DNA of 64,000 nt, from positions 1 through 64,000 of the forward strand of contig NZ_FQVP01000002.1 of the NCBI RefSeq assembly GCF_900129395.1, read 5' to 3'. The DNA comes from Pseudosulfitobacter pseudonitzschiae. GTDB taxonomy: Bacteria; Pseudomonadota; Alphaproteobacteria; Rhodobacterales; Rhodobacteraceae. Below, piece by piece: positions 18,303 through 26,743 of this stretch. The notes under the pieces are model-generated. The model searched no databases. It was not told where the DNA came from and saw nothing but the letters and a program-made list of their open reading frames with translations. The position numbers and the translations under genes were made by a program. Position 1 is the first letter of the stretch. Every line of letters begins with the position of its first letter.

Positions 18303-18366
18303 CGCGCACATCTGACCTTTCCAGATCAAGTCTGATTTCAGCATCGTTTATCCAGGAGGAGCTGCC

Positions 18367-19557
18367 ATGCTGGATCAACATAACCACCGACGTGCTGAAT
18401 ATGATGTCGATCTGTATTCCGACGACGCGATCCTTGATCCTTATGATCACTATCGGGAAATTCGCGATCGTGGGCCGGCGGTCTGGTTGCCGTGTCACGA
18501 TCTTTGGGCCATCGGGCGGCATGCGGACGTGCGGGCGGCACTGGCAGCGCATGACGTGCTGATTTCCGGCCGGGGCGTCGCCGCCAACGACGAGGTCAAC
18601 AAGATTGCCAACAACAACATCCTTGCCACCGATGAACCGGCACACGGCAAGTTGCGCAAGGTCATCGCGGCACCTGTAATGCCGCGCGGTCTGGCTGCGG
18701 TGAAAGAGCGTATCGTCGTCACGGCGCAGGAGATGATTGATCGACTGGTCGAGCAGGGCACTTTTGACGGCATGCGCGATCTCGCTCAGACTTTGCCGCT
18801 GACCGTTGTTTCGGAACTGCTTGGCCTGCCGGAGTCGGGAAGGCAGAACATGCTTCGTTGGGCCGCCGCCTCCTTCGACGCGCTTGGCGGAGCCAACGAC
18901 AGGCGCGACGCGGCCTTTCCAACGATCCTCGAGCTGCGGGAGTTCTGCAACAACGGGGCCACGCGCGACGCGGTGAAGCCCGGCAGTTGGGTGGCCGGGC
19001 TTTATGAAGCCGCGGATGCCGGTCTGATCGACGCGGACCTCGTGCCTCAGTTCACCCGTGATTACATCGCACCCAGCCTCGACACGACGATCTTTGCCAC
19101 CGGCCACCTGATGTACCACCTGGGGCAGAATCCGGATCAATGGGACACGTTGCGCGAAAATCCCCGCCTGATCGGCAATGCAATCAACGAAGCGATCCGG
19201 ATTGAGGCGCCGATCCGAGGTTTCACGCGCTACGCGGCCGCGGACTATGACGTCGACGGGACCTCCATCCCAAAGGGCGACCGGGTGATTGTTCTCTTCG
19301 CCTCTGCCAACCGGGACGAACGGCATTGGGATCAGCCCGACCGGTTCGACCTGCACCGCGTGGTGACCGATCATGTCGGCTTCGGCTTTGGTGTGCATCA
19401 ATGCATGGGGATGCAGCTTGCCCGGCTTGAAATGCGCTCCATCCTCGAGGCGATGATTGAGCGTGTCGCACGGATCGAGACCGGTGCGCCGGTGTTCGAG
19501 GTCAATAACGTCCTGCGCGGATACCGGCAGTTGCCGATGACGTTTCATGCGGCGTGA
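18367..19557 (+). CDS. cytochrome P450, CYP199A-like
   Basis: 396 residues with the P450 landmarks: I-helix segment APSLDTTIFATGH, ExxR in EAIR, the CANRDE-like segment SANRDERHWDQPDRFD, and the haem loop FGFGVHQCMG with the cysteine ligand at C346. The I-helix APSLDTT and the closing region resemble the CYP199A group, which hydroxylates or O-demethylates para-substituted benzoates, so an aromatic acid is a likely substrate. The ATG follows AGGAGG with correct spacing. It is first in an operon with an MhpA-like monooxygenase and a TRAP transporter. A class I P450 needs a ferredoxin. The only one found nearby, at 26373-26590, is broken. Confidence 0.93.
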   Translation: MLDQHNHRRAEYDVDLYSDDAILDPYDHYREIRDRGPAVWLPCHDLWAIGRHADVRAALAAHDVLISGRGVAANDEVNKIANNNILATDEPAHGKLRKVIAAPVMPRGLAAVKERIVVTAQEMIDRLVEQGTFDGMRDLAQTLPLTVVSELLGLPESGRQNMLRWAAASFDALGGANDRRDAAFPTILELREFCNNGATRDAVKPGSWVAGLYEAADAGLIDADLVPQFTRDYIAPSLDTTIFATGHLMYHLGQNPDQWDTLRENPRLIGNAINEAIRIEAPIRGFTRYAAADYDVDGTSIPKGDRVIVLFASANRDERHWDQPDRFDLHRVVTDHVGFGFGVHQCMGMQLARLEMRSILEAMIERVARIETGAPVFEVNNVLRGYRQLPMTFHAA

Positions 19558-19759
19558 TGCCATCGCGATTGCGCTATTCGATGACCGCGGACGCTGAAAG
19601 GCCGTGCCCATGCTGATGTTCTTTCACTCTCAGGACGGTTTCTTGGACGGCATCCCCTGTCCGCCCAGCGAACAGCTTCTGACCGTCCGTGGACCGACGC
19701 CTCGGGAATGGCTGAAAAGACCCTCGTCGCGTTCCACGAACAATACGAAAGGTTAAGAG
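19558..19759. other. gap between P450 and monooxygenase genes, possible small ORF or remnant
   Basis: The 200 nt hold a 48-codon open frame (plus strand 19610-19756) beginning MLMFFHSQDG after CTGAAAGG. In another frame there is a short stretch reading AEKTLVAFHEQYERLRD that runs into the next gene. Both look more protein-like than random but match no family known to me, and may be pieces of one decayed gene. Confidence 0.3.
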
Positions 19760-21352
19760 ATGTCACATTTCCCGAGCGAGGTTCCGGTGGTGATTGTCGG
19801 TGCCGGTCCGACCGGACTGACGGCTGCGAACCTGCTGGCGACATATGGCGTCGATTGCCTGCTGCTGGAACGCGATGCCGGGCCGATGAACCTGCCACGG
19901 GCCATCGTGATCGACGACGAAGGGGCGCGCACCTTGCAAGTCTTTGGACTTGATCGCAGCTATCTCTCCGATCCGATGGAGGGAAAAGGATCACGCTATT
20001 ACGACGACGACGGTCAGTGCTTTGCCGAGACGGGGCAGGGGCCGCGCAACTTTGGCTTTGCCAAGCGGAACTTCATCTTCCAACCCGAGCTTGAGGCGGC
20101 GTTGCGCGCGCGGCTGGAGGATCAGGCGCCCGCCGCGCTTTGCTTTGATGCAGAGGTGACCGCGATTGAGCAGACCGAGGGGCACGCGACAGTGGCCGTG
20201 GCCGGTCCCGACGGTCAGGTCCACCACATTCGCACCCAGTGGGTTCTGGCCTGCGACGGCGGACGCAGTCCGATACGCGAAACCCTTGGCATCCCGATGT
20301 CGGGAAACACATATGAAGAAGACTGGATCGTTGTCGATACGGTGAACGATCCCGACGACACGCTGTTTTCCAAGTTCTTCTGCAGCGATGTGCGTCCCAC
20401 GGTCAGCGTACCCGCGCCGAATGGCGGCAGGCGCTACGAGTTCATGCTCTTGCCGGGTGAAACGCGTGAACAGGTGCTGGCAGACGATTTTCTGGAAACC
20501 CTGATGACGCCGCTGCGCCCGTGGCGTCCGGCAGACATACTACGGCGTACGGTCTATACTTTTCATGCCCGCATGGCCGAGCGGTTTCGCGACGGGCGTA
20601 TCCTGCTGCTGGGGGACGCCGCGCACCTGACGCCACCCTTTGCCGGGCAGGGGATGAATGCCGGGCTGCGCGATGCCCACAACGTGGCGTGGAAGCTGGC
20701 CTGTATGGTCCGGGGAGGCGCCGGTGACGTGCTGGACAGCTATTCGGACGAGCGTCGCAAACCCGCTTGGGACATGATCCAGCTGGCGGTCGCCATGGGC
20801 AGCATCGTGATGCCTGCGGGGCGTGACCAGGTGATGTTTCGCGATTTGCTTCTGAAGGCGCTTGAGCCTTTTCCGAACGTCCGCGATTACCTGATCCACA
20901 TGCGGTTCAAGCCCAAGCCACGCTATGAAACGGGGCTGTTTCTGGGATTGGAAGCGCCGGACCTCGATGCCTCGCTGGTGGGCGAGATGATCCCGCAACC
21001 GTTGCTTGCCGCTGGGGGGCGGCTGGACGACAGGCTTGGGCAGGGGTTTGCGTTGATCGCGCAGGATGCAGCGGGTGCGGCGGCGCTTGAGACCATCAAG
21101 GACGACAGTTTTCTGGGCCTGCCGCTGGCAAAGGTACAACTCGACACAACTGGCGCTGGTGTCGGTCTGGCGCTGGCCGATCCGGTTGTCGCCCGGCCCT
21201 TGCGCACGCATCGCGACCAGGTGTTGCTGGTGCGGCCCGACCGGTATTGTGCCGCAGCCTGTGCCCCGGTCGCTGTCGACAAGATGCTTGCGGCCTACGC
21301 GGCGCAGTTTGCCGGCGCGCAGCGGGTGGACAAGGTTCGCGTACCTGTCTGA
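19760..21352 (+). CDS. FAD-dependent aromatic monooxygenase, MhpA-like
   Basis: 530 residues of the class A flavoprotein hydroxylases: dinucleotide motif VIVGAGPTGLTAANLL near residue 13, the DG motif ACDGGRSPIRETLG, and GD motif ILLLGDAAHLTPPFAGQGMNAGLRDA, followed by a C-terminal thioredoxin-like extension (QVLLVRPDRYCAAA). This architecture is that of 3-(3-hydroxyphenyl)propionate hydroxylase and resorcinol/phenol hydroxylases. It should add a hydroxyl next to an existing phenolic OH using NAD(P)H and O2, producing a catechol-type ring for the extradiol dioxygenase encoded at 29502-30482. Start ATG preceded by GAAAGG. Confidence 0.9.
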   Translation: MSHFPSEVPVVIVGAGPTGLTAANLLATYGVDCLLLERDAGPMNLPRAIVIDDEGARTLQVFGLDRSYLSDPMEGKGSRYYDDDGQCFAETGQGPRNFGFAKRNFIFQPELEAALRARLEDQAPAALCFDAEVTAIEQTEGHATVAVAGPDGQVHHIRTQWVLACDGGRSPIRETLGIPMSGNTYEEDWIVVDTVNDPDDTLFSKFFCSDVRPTVSVPAPNGGRRYEFMLLPGETREQVLADDFLETLMTPLRPWRPADILRRTVYTFHARMAERFRDGRILLLGDAAHLTPPFAGQGMNAGLRDAHNVAWKLACMVRGGAGDVLDSYSDERRKPAWDMIQLAVAMGSIVMPAGRDQVMFRDLLLKALEPFPNVRDYLIHMRFKPKPRYETGLFLGLEAPDLDASLVGEMIPQPLLAAGGRLDDRLGQGFALIAQDAAGAAALETIKDDSFLGLPLAKVQLDTTGAGVGLALADPVVARPLRTHRDQVLLVRPDRYCAAACAPVAVDKMLAAYAAQFAGAQRVDKVRVPV

Positions 21353-21430
21353 GCCGAGCGTACCGCAAAATGAACCTTCAAAGCGCGGAGGGAGATCGCG
21401 CCAGAGAAGAGAGATTAGGGAGGAGATCAT

Positions 21431-21961
21431 ATGACTTGGGTTTGGAAACGGTCATTGGGGCTGGCGCGTGCGCTGGCTCTCGTGGGCTTTACCGGTCTGC
21501 TGATACTGGCACTGATGACCTCGCTGGACGTTTTGCTGCGCTGGCTGTTCAAGGCCCCGCTGCAGGGTGTGAACGACGTCAGCTCCGTCGTCATGGCGGT
21601 GGTGATTGCCGCCTGCATCCCCGCCAACCTCGCGATGAAACAGAACATCCGGGTCGAGGTCTTCGGCGCAATTGGCGGGCGCATGGTGCACAAGATCCTG
21701 GAAGTCCTGTCGAGCAGCCTCACGCTGGTCTTCATCCTGTTGATCGCCTGGCAATTTGTTCCCTTCGCGGCCTCGCTCAAGGCGGGCGGAGACAGGACGT
21801 GGGTGCTGGGCTGGCCGGTCTGGCCGTGGTGGAGCGTGGCCGCCGTGATGATGTGGCTGGCCGCTTTTGTGCAAGCCATGGTTCTTGTCATCGACCTCAT
21901 CGCCCTTTTTCACCGGACCGACGATCCGCTGCCGCATGACGATACGACGTCCGCAGCGTGA
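21431..21961 (+). CDS. TRAP transporter small permease (DctQ type)
   Basis: 176 residues with four predicted membrane segments and the DctQ-like pattern MTSLDVLLRWLFKAPLQGVNDVSSVVMAVV. The ATG follows GGAGATCAT. It lies 78 nt after the monooxygenase gene and 27 nt before the large permease gene. It forms the membrane complex with DctM for uptake of the substrate bound by the DctP-like protein. Confidence 0.92.
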   Translation: MTWVWKRSLGLARALALVGFTGLLILALMTSLDVLLRWLFKAPLQGVNDVSSVVMAVVIAACIPANLAMKQNIRVEVFGAIGGRMVHKILEVLSSSLTLVFILLIAWQFVPFAASLKAGGDRTWVLGWPVWPWWSVAAVMMWLAAFVQAMVLVIDLIALFHRTDDPLPHDDTTSAA

Positions 21962-21988
21962 CCGACCCCAGTATTTTGAAAGACTGAC

Positions 21989-23290
21989 ATGGACCCTCTG
22001 ATTCTCGCCCTTCTGGGCTTTTGCGCCATGATGCTGCTGATCGCACTGCATGTGCCAATCGGCATCTCAATGGCGCTTGTCGGTGTCACGGGCTTTGCCC
22101 AGGTCGTGGGTTGGGGGCCGGCACTGTCGCTCATGGCCAGCGAACCTGCCTCGGCGATGAGCTCGCTTGACCTTGCTGTTATTCCCCTCTTCATGCTGAT
22201 GGGCAGCCTCGCCGCCGCCGGAGGTCTGGCGACGGATGTCTACGATATGGCGGGGGCGCTGTTCGGGCACCGGCGGGGCGGGCTGGCAACCACGACGATT
22301 GTCGCAAGCGCAGGCTTCGGGGCGATCTGCGGTTCGGGTGTTGCGACGACAGCGACTTTCGGTCGGGTCGCGATGCCCGAGATGCTGTCGCGCAACTATC
22401 GGCCCAGCCTTGCCTCCGGTGCCATCGCGGCGGGCGGAACACTTGGCATTATCGTGCCGCCCTCGGCCATGATGATCCTTTACGCGGTCTTGACCGAACA
22501 ATCGGTGCTGGAGCTGTTCAGCGCCGCGATCATTCCTGCCATGCTCGCCGTGGTGTTCTACGCGGTTGCGGTACAGGTCACGGTCTGGCGCGATCCCGAA
22601 GCCGCCCCAAGGTCGGAAAAGCTGCCGTTGCCAGCCAGGCTTGCGGCCATTGGTCGGGCCTGGGGGGTGATCCTGTTGGCCGTGGTGGTTCTGGGTGGGA
22701 TCTATTCGGGCATTTTCACCGTCAACGAGGCGGCGGCCATCGGTGTCGTCATCGCTTTCTTCTTCGCGTTGATGCGCAAACGGCTCGACCGGGCGACGTT
22801 CCTGAGGGTGATGGCCGAGGCCAGCGGATCGACGGCGATGATCTACCTGATGGTCTTCGGCGCGACGATCTTTTCCTACTTTGTCTCGGTGACCGGCGGC
22901 GCACAGTTCATCGTGTCGCTGATCTCAGAAAACTCCATTTCACCGGTCGCCGTGATCTTCGGCATCCTGCTGCTCTACATCTTCCTTGGCGCGTTTTTCG
23001 ACGAGGTCGCGGCGATGGTCATCACGTTGCCTTTCGTGATCCCGGTGATCCAGGGCTTCGGCTATGACCTGGTCTGGTGGGGGATCATCAACGTCGTGGT
23101 GATCGGCATCGGCATGATCACACCGCCGATCGGGATCAACGTGATGCTGCTGAATTCCATGTATCGCGACATCCGCATTACCACGATCTACCGCGGTATC
23201 GTGCCGTTCCTTTTGGCAGACCTCGTGCGGTTGGTCGTGCTGGTGCTGTTTCCGCCACTCACGCTCTGGCTGCCTTCTGTCCTCGGATGA
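21989..23290 (+). CDS. TRAP transporter large permease (DctM type)
   Basis: 433 residues, about twelve membrane segments. Family motifs include LAVIPLFMLMGSLA, GAICGSGVATTATFG, GTLGIIVPPSAMMILYAVL and GMITPPIGINVMLLNSM. It couples Na+ entry to uptake. Order Q, M, P with the aromatic oxygenases upstream indicates that the substrate is an aromatic or related organic acid used by this island. A predicted IclR operator begins 6 nt after its stop. Confidence 0.95.
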   Translation: MDPLILALLGFCAMMLLIALHVPIGISMALVGVTGFAQVVGWGPALSLMASEPASAMSSLDLAVIPLFMLMGSLAAAGGLATDVYDMAGALFGHRRGGLATTTIVASAGFGAICGSGVATTATFGRVAMPEMLSRNYRPSLASGAIAAGGTLGIIVPPSAMMILYAVLTEQSVLELFSAAIIPAMLAVVFYAVAVQVTVWRDPEAAPRSEKLPLPARLAAIGRAWGVILLAVVVLGGIYSGIFTVNEAAAIGVVIAFFFALMRKRLDRATFLRVMAEASGSTAMIYLMVFGATIFSYFVSVTGGAQFIVSLISENSISPVAVIFGILLLYIFLGAFFDEVAAMVITLPFVIPVIQGFGYDLVWWGIINVVVIGIGMITPPIGINVMLLNSMYRDIRITTIYRGIVPFLLADLVRLVVLVLFPPLTLWLPSVLG

Positions 23291-23295
23291 CACCC

Positions 23296-23312
23296 TGTCC
23301 AACAGCTGGACA
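23296..23312. promoter_or_regulatory. predicted IclR operator, site 2 (before the DctP-like gene)
   Basis: TGTCC-AACAGCT-GGACA, perfect 5-bp arms, spacer closely matching site 1 (ACAGCT against GCAGCT). It sits 72 nt upstream of the solute-receptor start inside the operon, suggesting that the receptor gene has its own regulated promoter so that it can be made in excess. Confidence 0.7.
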
Positions 23313-23383
23313 GTTTCGCCTGAACCGTCGCCCGCGCAACGGGTTGGGGACATCGTGAAGGATATAAAACCAGGGAGGAAACC

Positions 23384-24391
23384 ATGAAACTCATCAACAT
23401 CGCTATGGCGGCCGCGATTGCGGTCGGGCTGGCGGTCCCGGCCCGTGCCGAAGTGCTGCGGTTCTCAAGCTTTGAGCCACCGGTGGCGCATATCACCAAG
23501 AATATTCTTACGGCCTGGGCCGCGGATGTATCCGCTGCCTCTGACGGGGAGTTGGATGTCCAGATGTTCCCCGGCGGGACACTGGGGCGGAACCCGGCGC
23601 AGCAGCTCAAGCTGGTCGAGGACGGGGTGGCGGATATCGCTTGGGTGATCCCCGGCTATACGCCCGGTCGCTTCAACGAGGGAACGGTGGCCGAGCTGCC
23701 TTTCCTTGTGAAGAATGCAACATCGGGATCGGCCGCAATGTGGGCGCTGGTCACGTCCGGCTTGCTCAAGGGCGATTACGAAAGCTTCAAACTGATCGGG
23801 GTCATGTCATCGTCGCCAAATGGTCTGGCGAGCACCGTGGACATGCGCGAACCGTCAGAACTGAAAGGTCAGAATATCCGCGCACCGGGTCCGACCATGC
23901 TGTCCGCCATCAAGTCGCTCGACGCGGTGCCGGTCGGGGGCATTACGGGTCCGACGATGGCCGAAAGCCTCAGTCGCGGGTTGATTACCGGAACTTTCAC
24001 ACAGTGGGGCGCGGTAGAGACCTTCAGCGCTGGCGGTGTCGTGAGCCACTTTCTCGAATTGCCTCTCGGGGCGACGCCGATGCTGATCCTCATGAACAAG
24101 GCCAAATACGATAGCCTGTCGGACAAGGCGAAGGCCGCTATCGATGCGCATTCCGGCGCGGCGTTTTCGGACCGCTTTGGCCGATCCTTCGACGCATACC
24201 TTTCCGAGGCGAAAGGCCGCATCCTGGCCGCGAACGAGATTACGGTCATTGATCCGGATGAGGCGCTGACCGAGAAATGGCAGGAGGCGATGTCGGTCGC
24301 GACACAGGACTGGATCGCGCAGACCGAGAACGGCCAGGCCATCTATGACGCCTTCAAGGCCGAGCTTGAGAAGGCCGAAGCTGTGAACTGA
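23384..24391 (+). CDS. TRAP transporter solute receptor (DctP type)
   Basis: 335 residues with a signal peptide (cleavage after VPARA), then EVLRFSSFEPP. DctP-family features are GELDVQMFPGGTLG, VEDGVADIAWVIPGYTPGRF and a VPVGGITGPTMAESLSRG segment. The ATG follows GGGAGGAAACC. It is the periplasmic binding protein for the DctQM permease encoded just upstream. The ligand is inferred from the neighbours to be an aromatic acid. Confidence 0.94.
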   Translation: MKLINIAMAAAIAVGLAVPARAEVLRFSSFEPPVAHITKNILTAWAADVSAASDGELDVQMFPGGTLGRNPAQQLKLVEDGVADIAWVIPGYTPGRFNEGTVAELPFLVKNATSGSAAMWALVTSGLLKGDYESFKLIGVMSSSPNGLASTVDMREPSELKGQNIRAPGPTMLSAIKSLDAVPVGGITGPTMAESLSRGLITGTFTQWGAVETFSAGGVVSHFLELPLGATPMLILMNKAKYDSLSDKAKAAIDAHSGAAFSDRFGRSFDAYLSEAKGRILAANEITVIDPDEALTEKWQEAMSVATQDWIAQTENGQAIYDAFKAELEKAEAVN

Positions 24392-24398
24392 AACCTGT

Positions 24399-24429
24399 GC
24401 GCGACGCGGCGGCTTCCCGCGCGTCGCGC
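24399..24429 (+). terminator. strong hairpin after the DctP-like gene
   Basis: A perfect 10-bp GC-rich stem (24399-24408 with 24420-24429) with an 11-nt loop starts 8 nt after the receptor stop codon and is followed by CCTTTG. The T run is poor, so it may act as an mRNA 3' end or a bidirectional block between the convergent DctP-like and iclR genes. No gene is evident in the remaining 24430-24544. Confidence 0.6.
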
Positions 24430-24544
24430 CCTTTGCTCAGGGTGCGTCATGGCTGGCGATACGGCGGATATGATCTGCGAAGGACACCCGGAATGGACCA
24501 CCTGCGGTCCGATGCCCGTCACTGGCGCGCTGGTGCGGACTGAT

Positions 24545-25381
24545 CTAGAGCGCTTCTTTCTCGGCCAGCTCGCGCGAAATGCGCTGCGTCGTTTCCAGAA
24601 GCCTGTCCCGATAAAGCCTGATTGCATCATCAAAGGTCAGCGCGCTGCCGGTCCAGATGATTGTCAGGCAGGCGACCACCTGCTCCCCGCTGAATATGGG
24701 GGCAGAGATGCTTTTCGTCGCTGACCGAAATCCCTCTTTGCGAAATCCGACGCCCAGCTGACGTGCCTGCGACAGGATATAGTCCAGCGAACCGTCTTGC
24801 AGGATGATCGGCCGCCTGAGGCCAAGCTGTGCCTCCAGTCCGGCCAGAGTACGTTCGCGTTCCGCCTCGGGCGAAAACGCCAGATAGGCCCGCCCGCCCG
24901 AGGTTTCGAGCACCGGAAGCTTCAGGCCGACCATGCCGTGATCGATGGAGTAGGGGCTGATGTTGTGCGTCGACTCGCGGATCTCCATCTGGTGATCGTT
25001 GAAAGTGACCAGATCGAGCGGCCACAGGATCTCCCGTCCCAGCCGGACCATCTCGGGCACCACGCTTTGCGCGACCCAGTCCTTGTCCCGGAAACCGGAG
25101 CTGAGCGACTTGGCCTTCAGCGTCGGTCGCCATTTTTCTGACGAATGATCGCGGCTGACAAAACCCAGCCCTTCCAGCGTTTCCAGCAGGCGGTAGACCG
25201 TCGGTCGGGGAATACCGGTTTCGGCGGCCACCTCGGCGGCTTTGAGACCATCACGCTGGTTCACGGCCTGCAGCACCTGAAGGCCCCGTTCGAGCGCTCT
25301 GACAGATCCAAACCCTGAAATGGCGGTGCCTCCCTCTGGCTGGTCGTTCACTTTGGTAGAAGCGTCGGGATGGTCTGGCAA
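24545..25381 (-). CDS. IclR family transcriptional regulator
   Basis: 278 residues: N-terminal winged helix-turn-helix (about 25-85, GSVRALERGLQVLQAV, AAETGIPRPTVYRLLETL) and the C-terminal IclR effector domain (VLETSGGRAYLAFSPEAERE, GFRSATKSISAPIFSGEQVVACLTI). The frame opens with TTG at 25381, and a GTG ten codons later is possible; neither has a clear Shine-Dalgarno sequence. It is divergent from the FAH-like gene with an operator between them. Four similar 17-bp palindromes across the island suggest it controls all units between 18286 and 30732, with an aromatic acid or ring-cleavage product as effector. Confidence 0.92.
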   Translation of the reverse strand: MPDHPDASTKVNDQPEGGTAISGFGSVRALERGLQVLQAVNQRDGLKAAEVAAETGIPRPTVYRLLETLEGLGFVSRDHSSEKWRPTLKAKSLSSGFRDKDWVAQSVVPEMVRLGREILWPLDLVTFNDHQMEIRESTHNISPYSIDHGMVGLKLPVLETSGGRAYLAFSPEAERERTLAGLEAQLGLRRPIILQDGSLDYILSQARQLGVGFRKEGFRSATKSISAPIFSGEQVVACLTIIWTGSALTFDDAIRLYRDRLLETTQRISRELAEKEAL

Positions 25382-25397
25382 GCCTGTTCATGGCGCA

Positions 25398-25418
25398 TTG
25401 TCCGGCAGGCGGACAATT
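25398..25418. promoter_or_regulatory. predicted IclR operator, site 3 (iclR/FAH intergenic)
   Basis: ATTGTCC-GGCAGGC-GGACAAT, the best-conserved copy, with perfect 7-bp arms. It lies 17 nt upstream of the regulator start and 71 nt upstream of the divergent FAH-like gene, ideal for autoregulation plus control of the catabolic gene. Confidence 0.78.
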
Positions 25419-25489
25419 GCACAGCGGCACGCGCCTGCGGATTTTTGCCGCGATAAGAACGGTTCGAACAGTCAATCAGGAGCGAGCAC

Positions 25490-26341
25490 ATGCGCATAGC
25501 CTCATATATCACGTCCGACGGTACCGCGTCCTACGGCGTCGCAGAGAACGGAAAGCTGAAGGATGTGGGTGCAGCGTTCCGACAAAACCATCCCGACCTG
25601 CGCGCGGTTCTCGCCGCCGGGGCGCTGGGCGACCTTGCCGCTGCCGCAGGACAAAGTGGCGCGCTGGCCGAGGACGATGTCACGCTGATCTCGCCGGTTC
25701 CGAACCCGGACAAGATCATCTGCATCGGCCTGAACTACATGACGCATATCCAGGAGACCGGGCGTGACAAACCCGCAAAGCCGCCGATCTTCACGCGCTA
25801 TCCGTCCTCGGTCACCGGGCACGGCCAGCCGATGATCCGGCCCAAGGCTTCCGACTGGTTCGACTTCGAGGGCGAGCTGGCGGTGGTCATTGGCACAGCC
25901 GGTCGTGACATCGCCGAGGCTGACGCCATGAAGCACGTGGCGGGCTACAGCTGTTTCAACGACGGATCGATCCGCGACTACCAACGCCACACCTCGCAAT
26001 TCTGGGCCGGCAAGAACTTTGTCGACAGCGGCGCCATGGGGCCCTGGCTGGTCACGGCGGACGAGTTGACGGACCCCGGTGCGCAGACCATGCAGACGCG
26101 GCTGAATGGCGAGGTCATGCAATCGACGCCGATCAGCGACCTGGCGTTCAACATTCCCGAACTGATCGCCTACCTGTCCATCGTGACCGAACTGCTGCCC
26201 GGCGACGTGATCGCCACCGGCACCCCCAGCGGTGTGGGCCTGTTCCGCGAACCCAAGCTGTTCATGAAGGACGGTGACAGGGTCGAGGTCGAGGTTTCGG
26301 GGATCGGAACCCTGTCGAACCCGATCCGCGATCAAGCCTGA
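25490..26341 (+). CDS. fumarylacetoacetate hydrolase family protein
   Basis: 283 residues. The FAH C-terminal catalytic domain occupies about 75-280: IICIGLNYMTHIQETG, PPIFTRYPSSVTGHGQPMIRP, the metal-binding DFEGELAVVIG, and GDVIATGTPSGVG. This family cleaves C-C bonds in acylpyruvate-type ring-cleavage products or hydrates/decarboxylates them. ATG preceded by AGGAGCGAGC. Next to an extradiol dioxygenase and aromatic hydroxylases it is the probable next step after ring opening. Confidence 0.92.
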   Translation: MRIASYITSDGTASYGVAENGKLKDVGAAFRQNHPDLRAVLAAGALGDLAAAAGQSGALAEDDVTLISPVPNPDKIICIGLNYMTHIQETGRDKPAKPPIFTRYPSSVTGHGQPMIRPKASDWFDFEGELAVVIGTAGRDIAEADAMKHVAGYSCFNDGSIRDYQRHTSQFWAGKNFVDSGAMGPWLVTADELTDPGAQTMQTRLNGEVMQSTPISDLAFNIPELIAYLSIVTELLPGDVIATGTPSGVGLFREPKLFMKDGDRVEVEVSGIGTLSNPIRDQA

Positions 26342-26372
26342 AGCGGGCACGCGATTGGTTGGGAAGGGGGTC

Positions 26373-26590
26373 TTGGCATGGATCAAAGTGATGTTTGTCG
26401 AACATGAGGGAACCAAGACCACGGTCACAAGCTGCGCCGGTGACGGCTGATGAGCCTTGCCGCTGGCTAGGGCATCGATGGTAGCGTCGCCGAATGCGGC
26501 GACGGGATGATGTGCGCAACCGGTCACTGCTATGTCGATGATGCATGGTCCTCCAAGACCGGGCCACGGTCCGACGACGAGGTGGACTGC
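26373..26590 (+). pseudogene. broken [2Fe-2S] ferredoxin gene (P450 redox partner type)
   Basis: Read in two frames this region encodes a recognisable P450-type ferredoxin. The N-terminal part (26382-26447) reads IKVMFVEHEGTKTTVT, and after a shift the cluster-binding part (26471-26590) reads GIDGSVAECGDGMMCATGHCYVDDAW, then SSKTG and DDEVDC. Damage: two stop codons in a row (26448-26453), a deletion of roughly 7-10 nt that shifts the frame, a Cys to Gly change at the third cluster ligand (GGT at 26522-26524, expected pattern C-x5-C-x2-C), and loss of the C-terminal third. It resembles the ferredoxins that serve CYP199A enzymes. No intact copy and no ferredoxin reductase were found in the window. 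Confidence 0.85.
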
Positions 26591-26743
26591 CGGACTGCGC
26601 GGTTGCCCGGACCATCACAGGAGCATTGCGCGAAGGTGCATTCAGGCGCGCAAGCTTCTGGCCCGGTGGCTTGGTCCGGCTTACGATGACCTCGCGCGGT
26701 ACGGTTTTGACCTGGGACGCGAAACAGAGAAGGACAGAGTTTG

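Noticed and set aside
18109-19611. 500-codon minus-strand frame opposite the P450 gene
   Set aside because: The P450 haem loop, I-helix and ExxR motifs on the plus strand identify the real gene.
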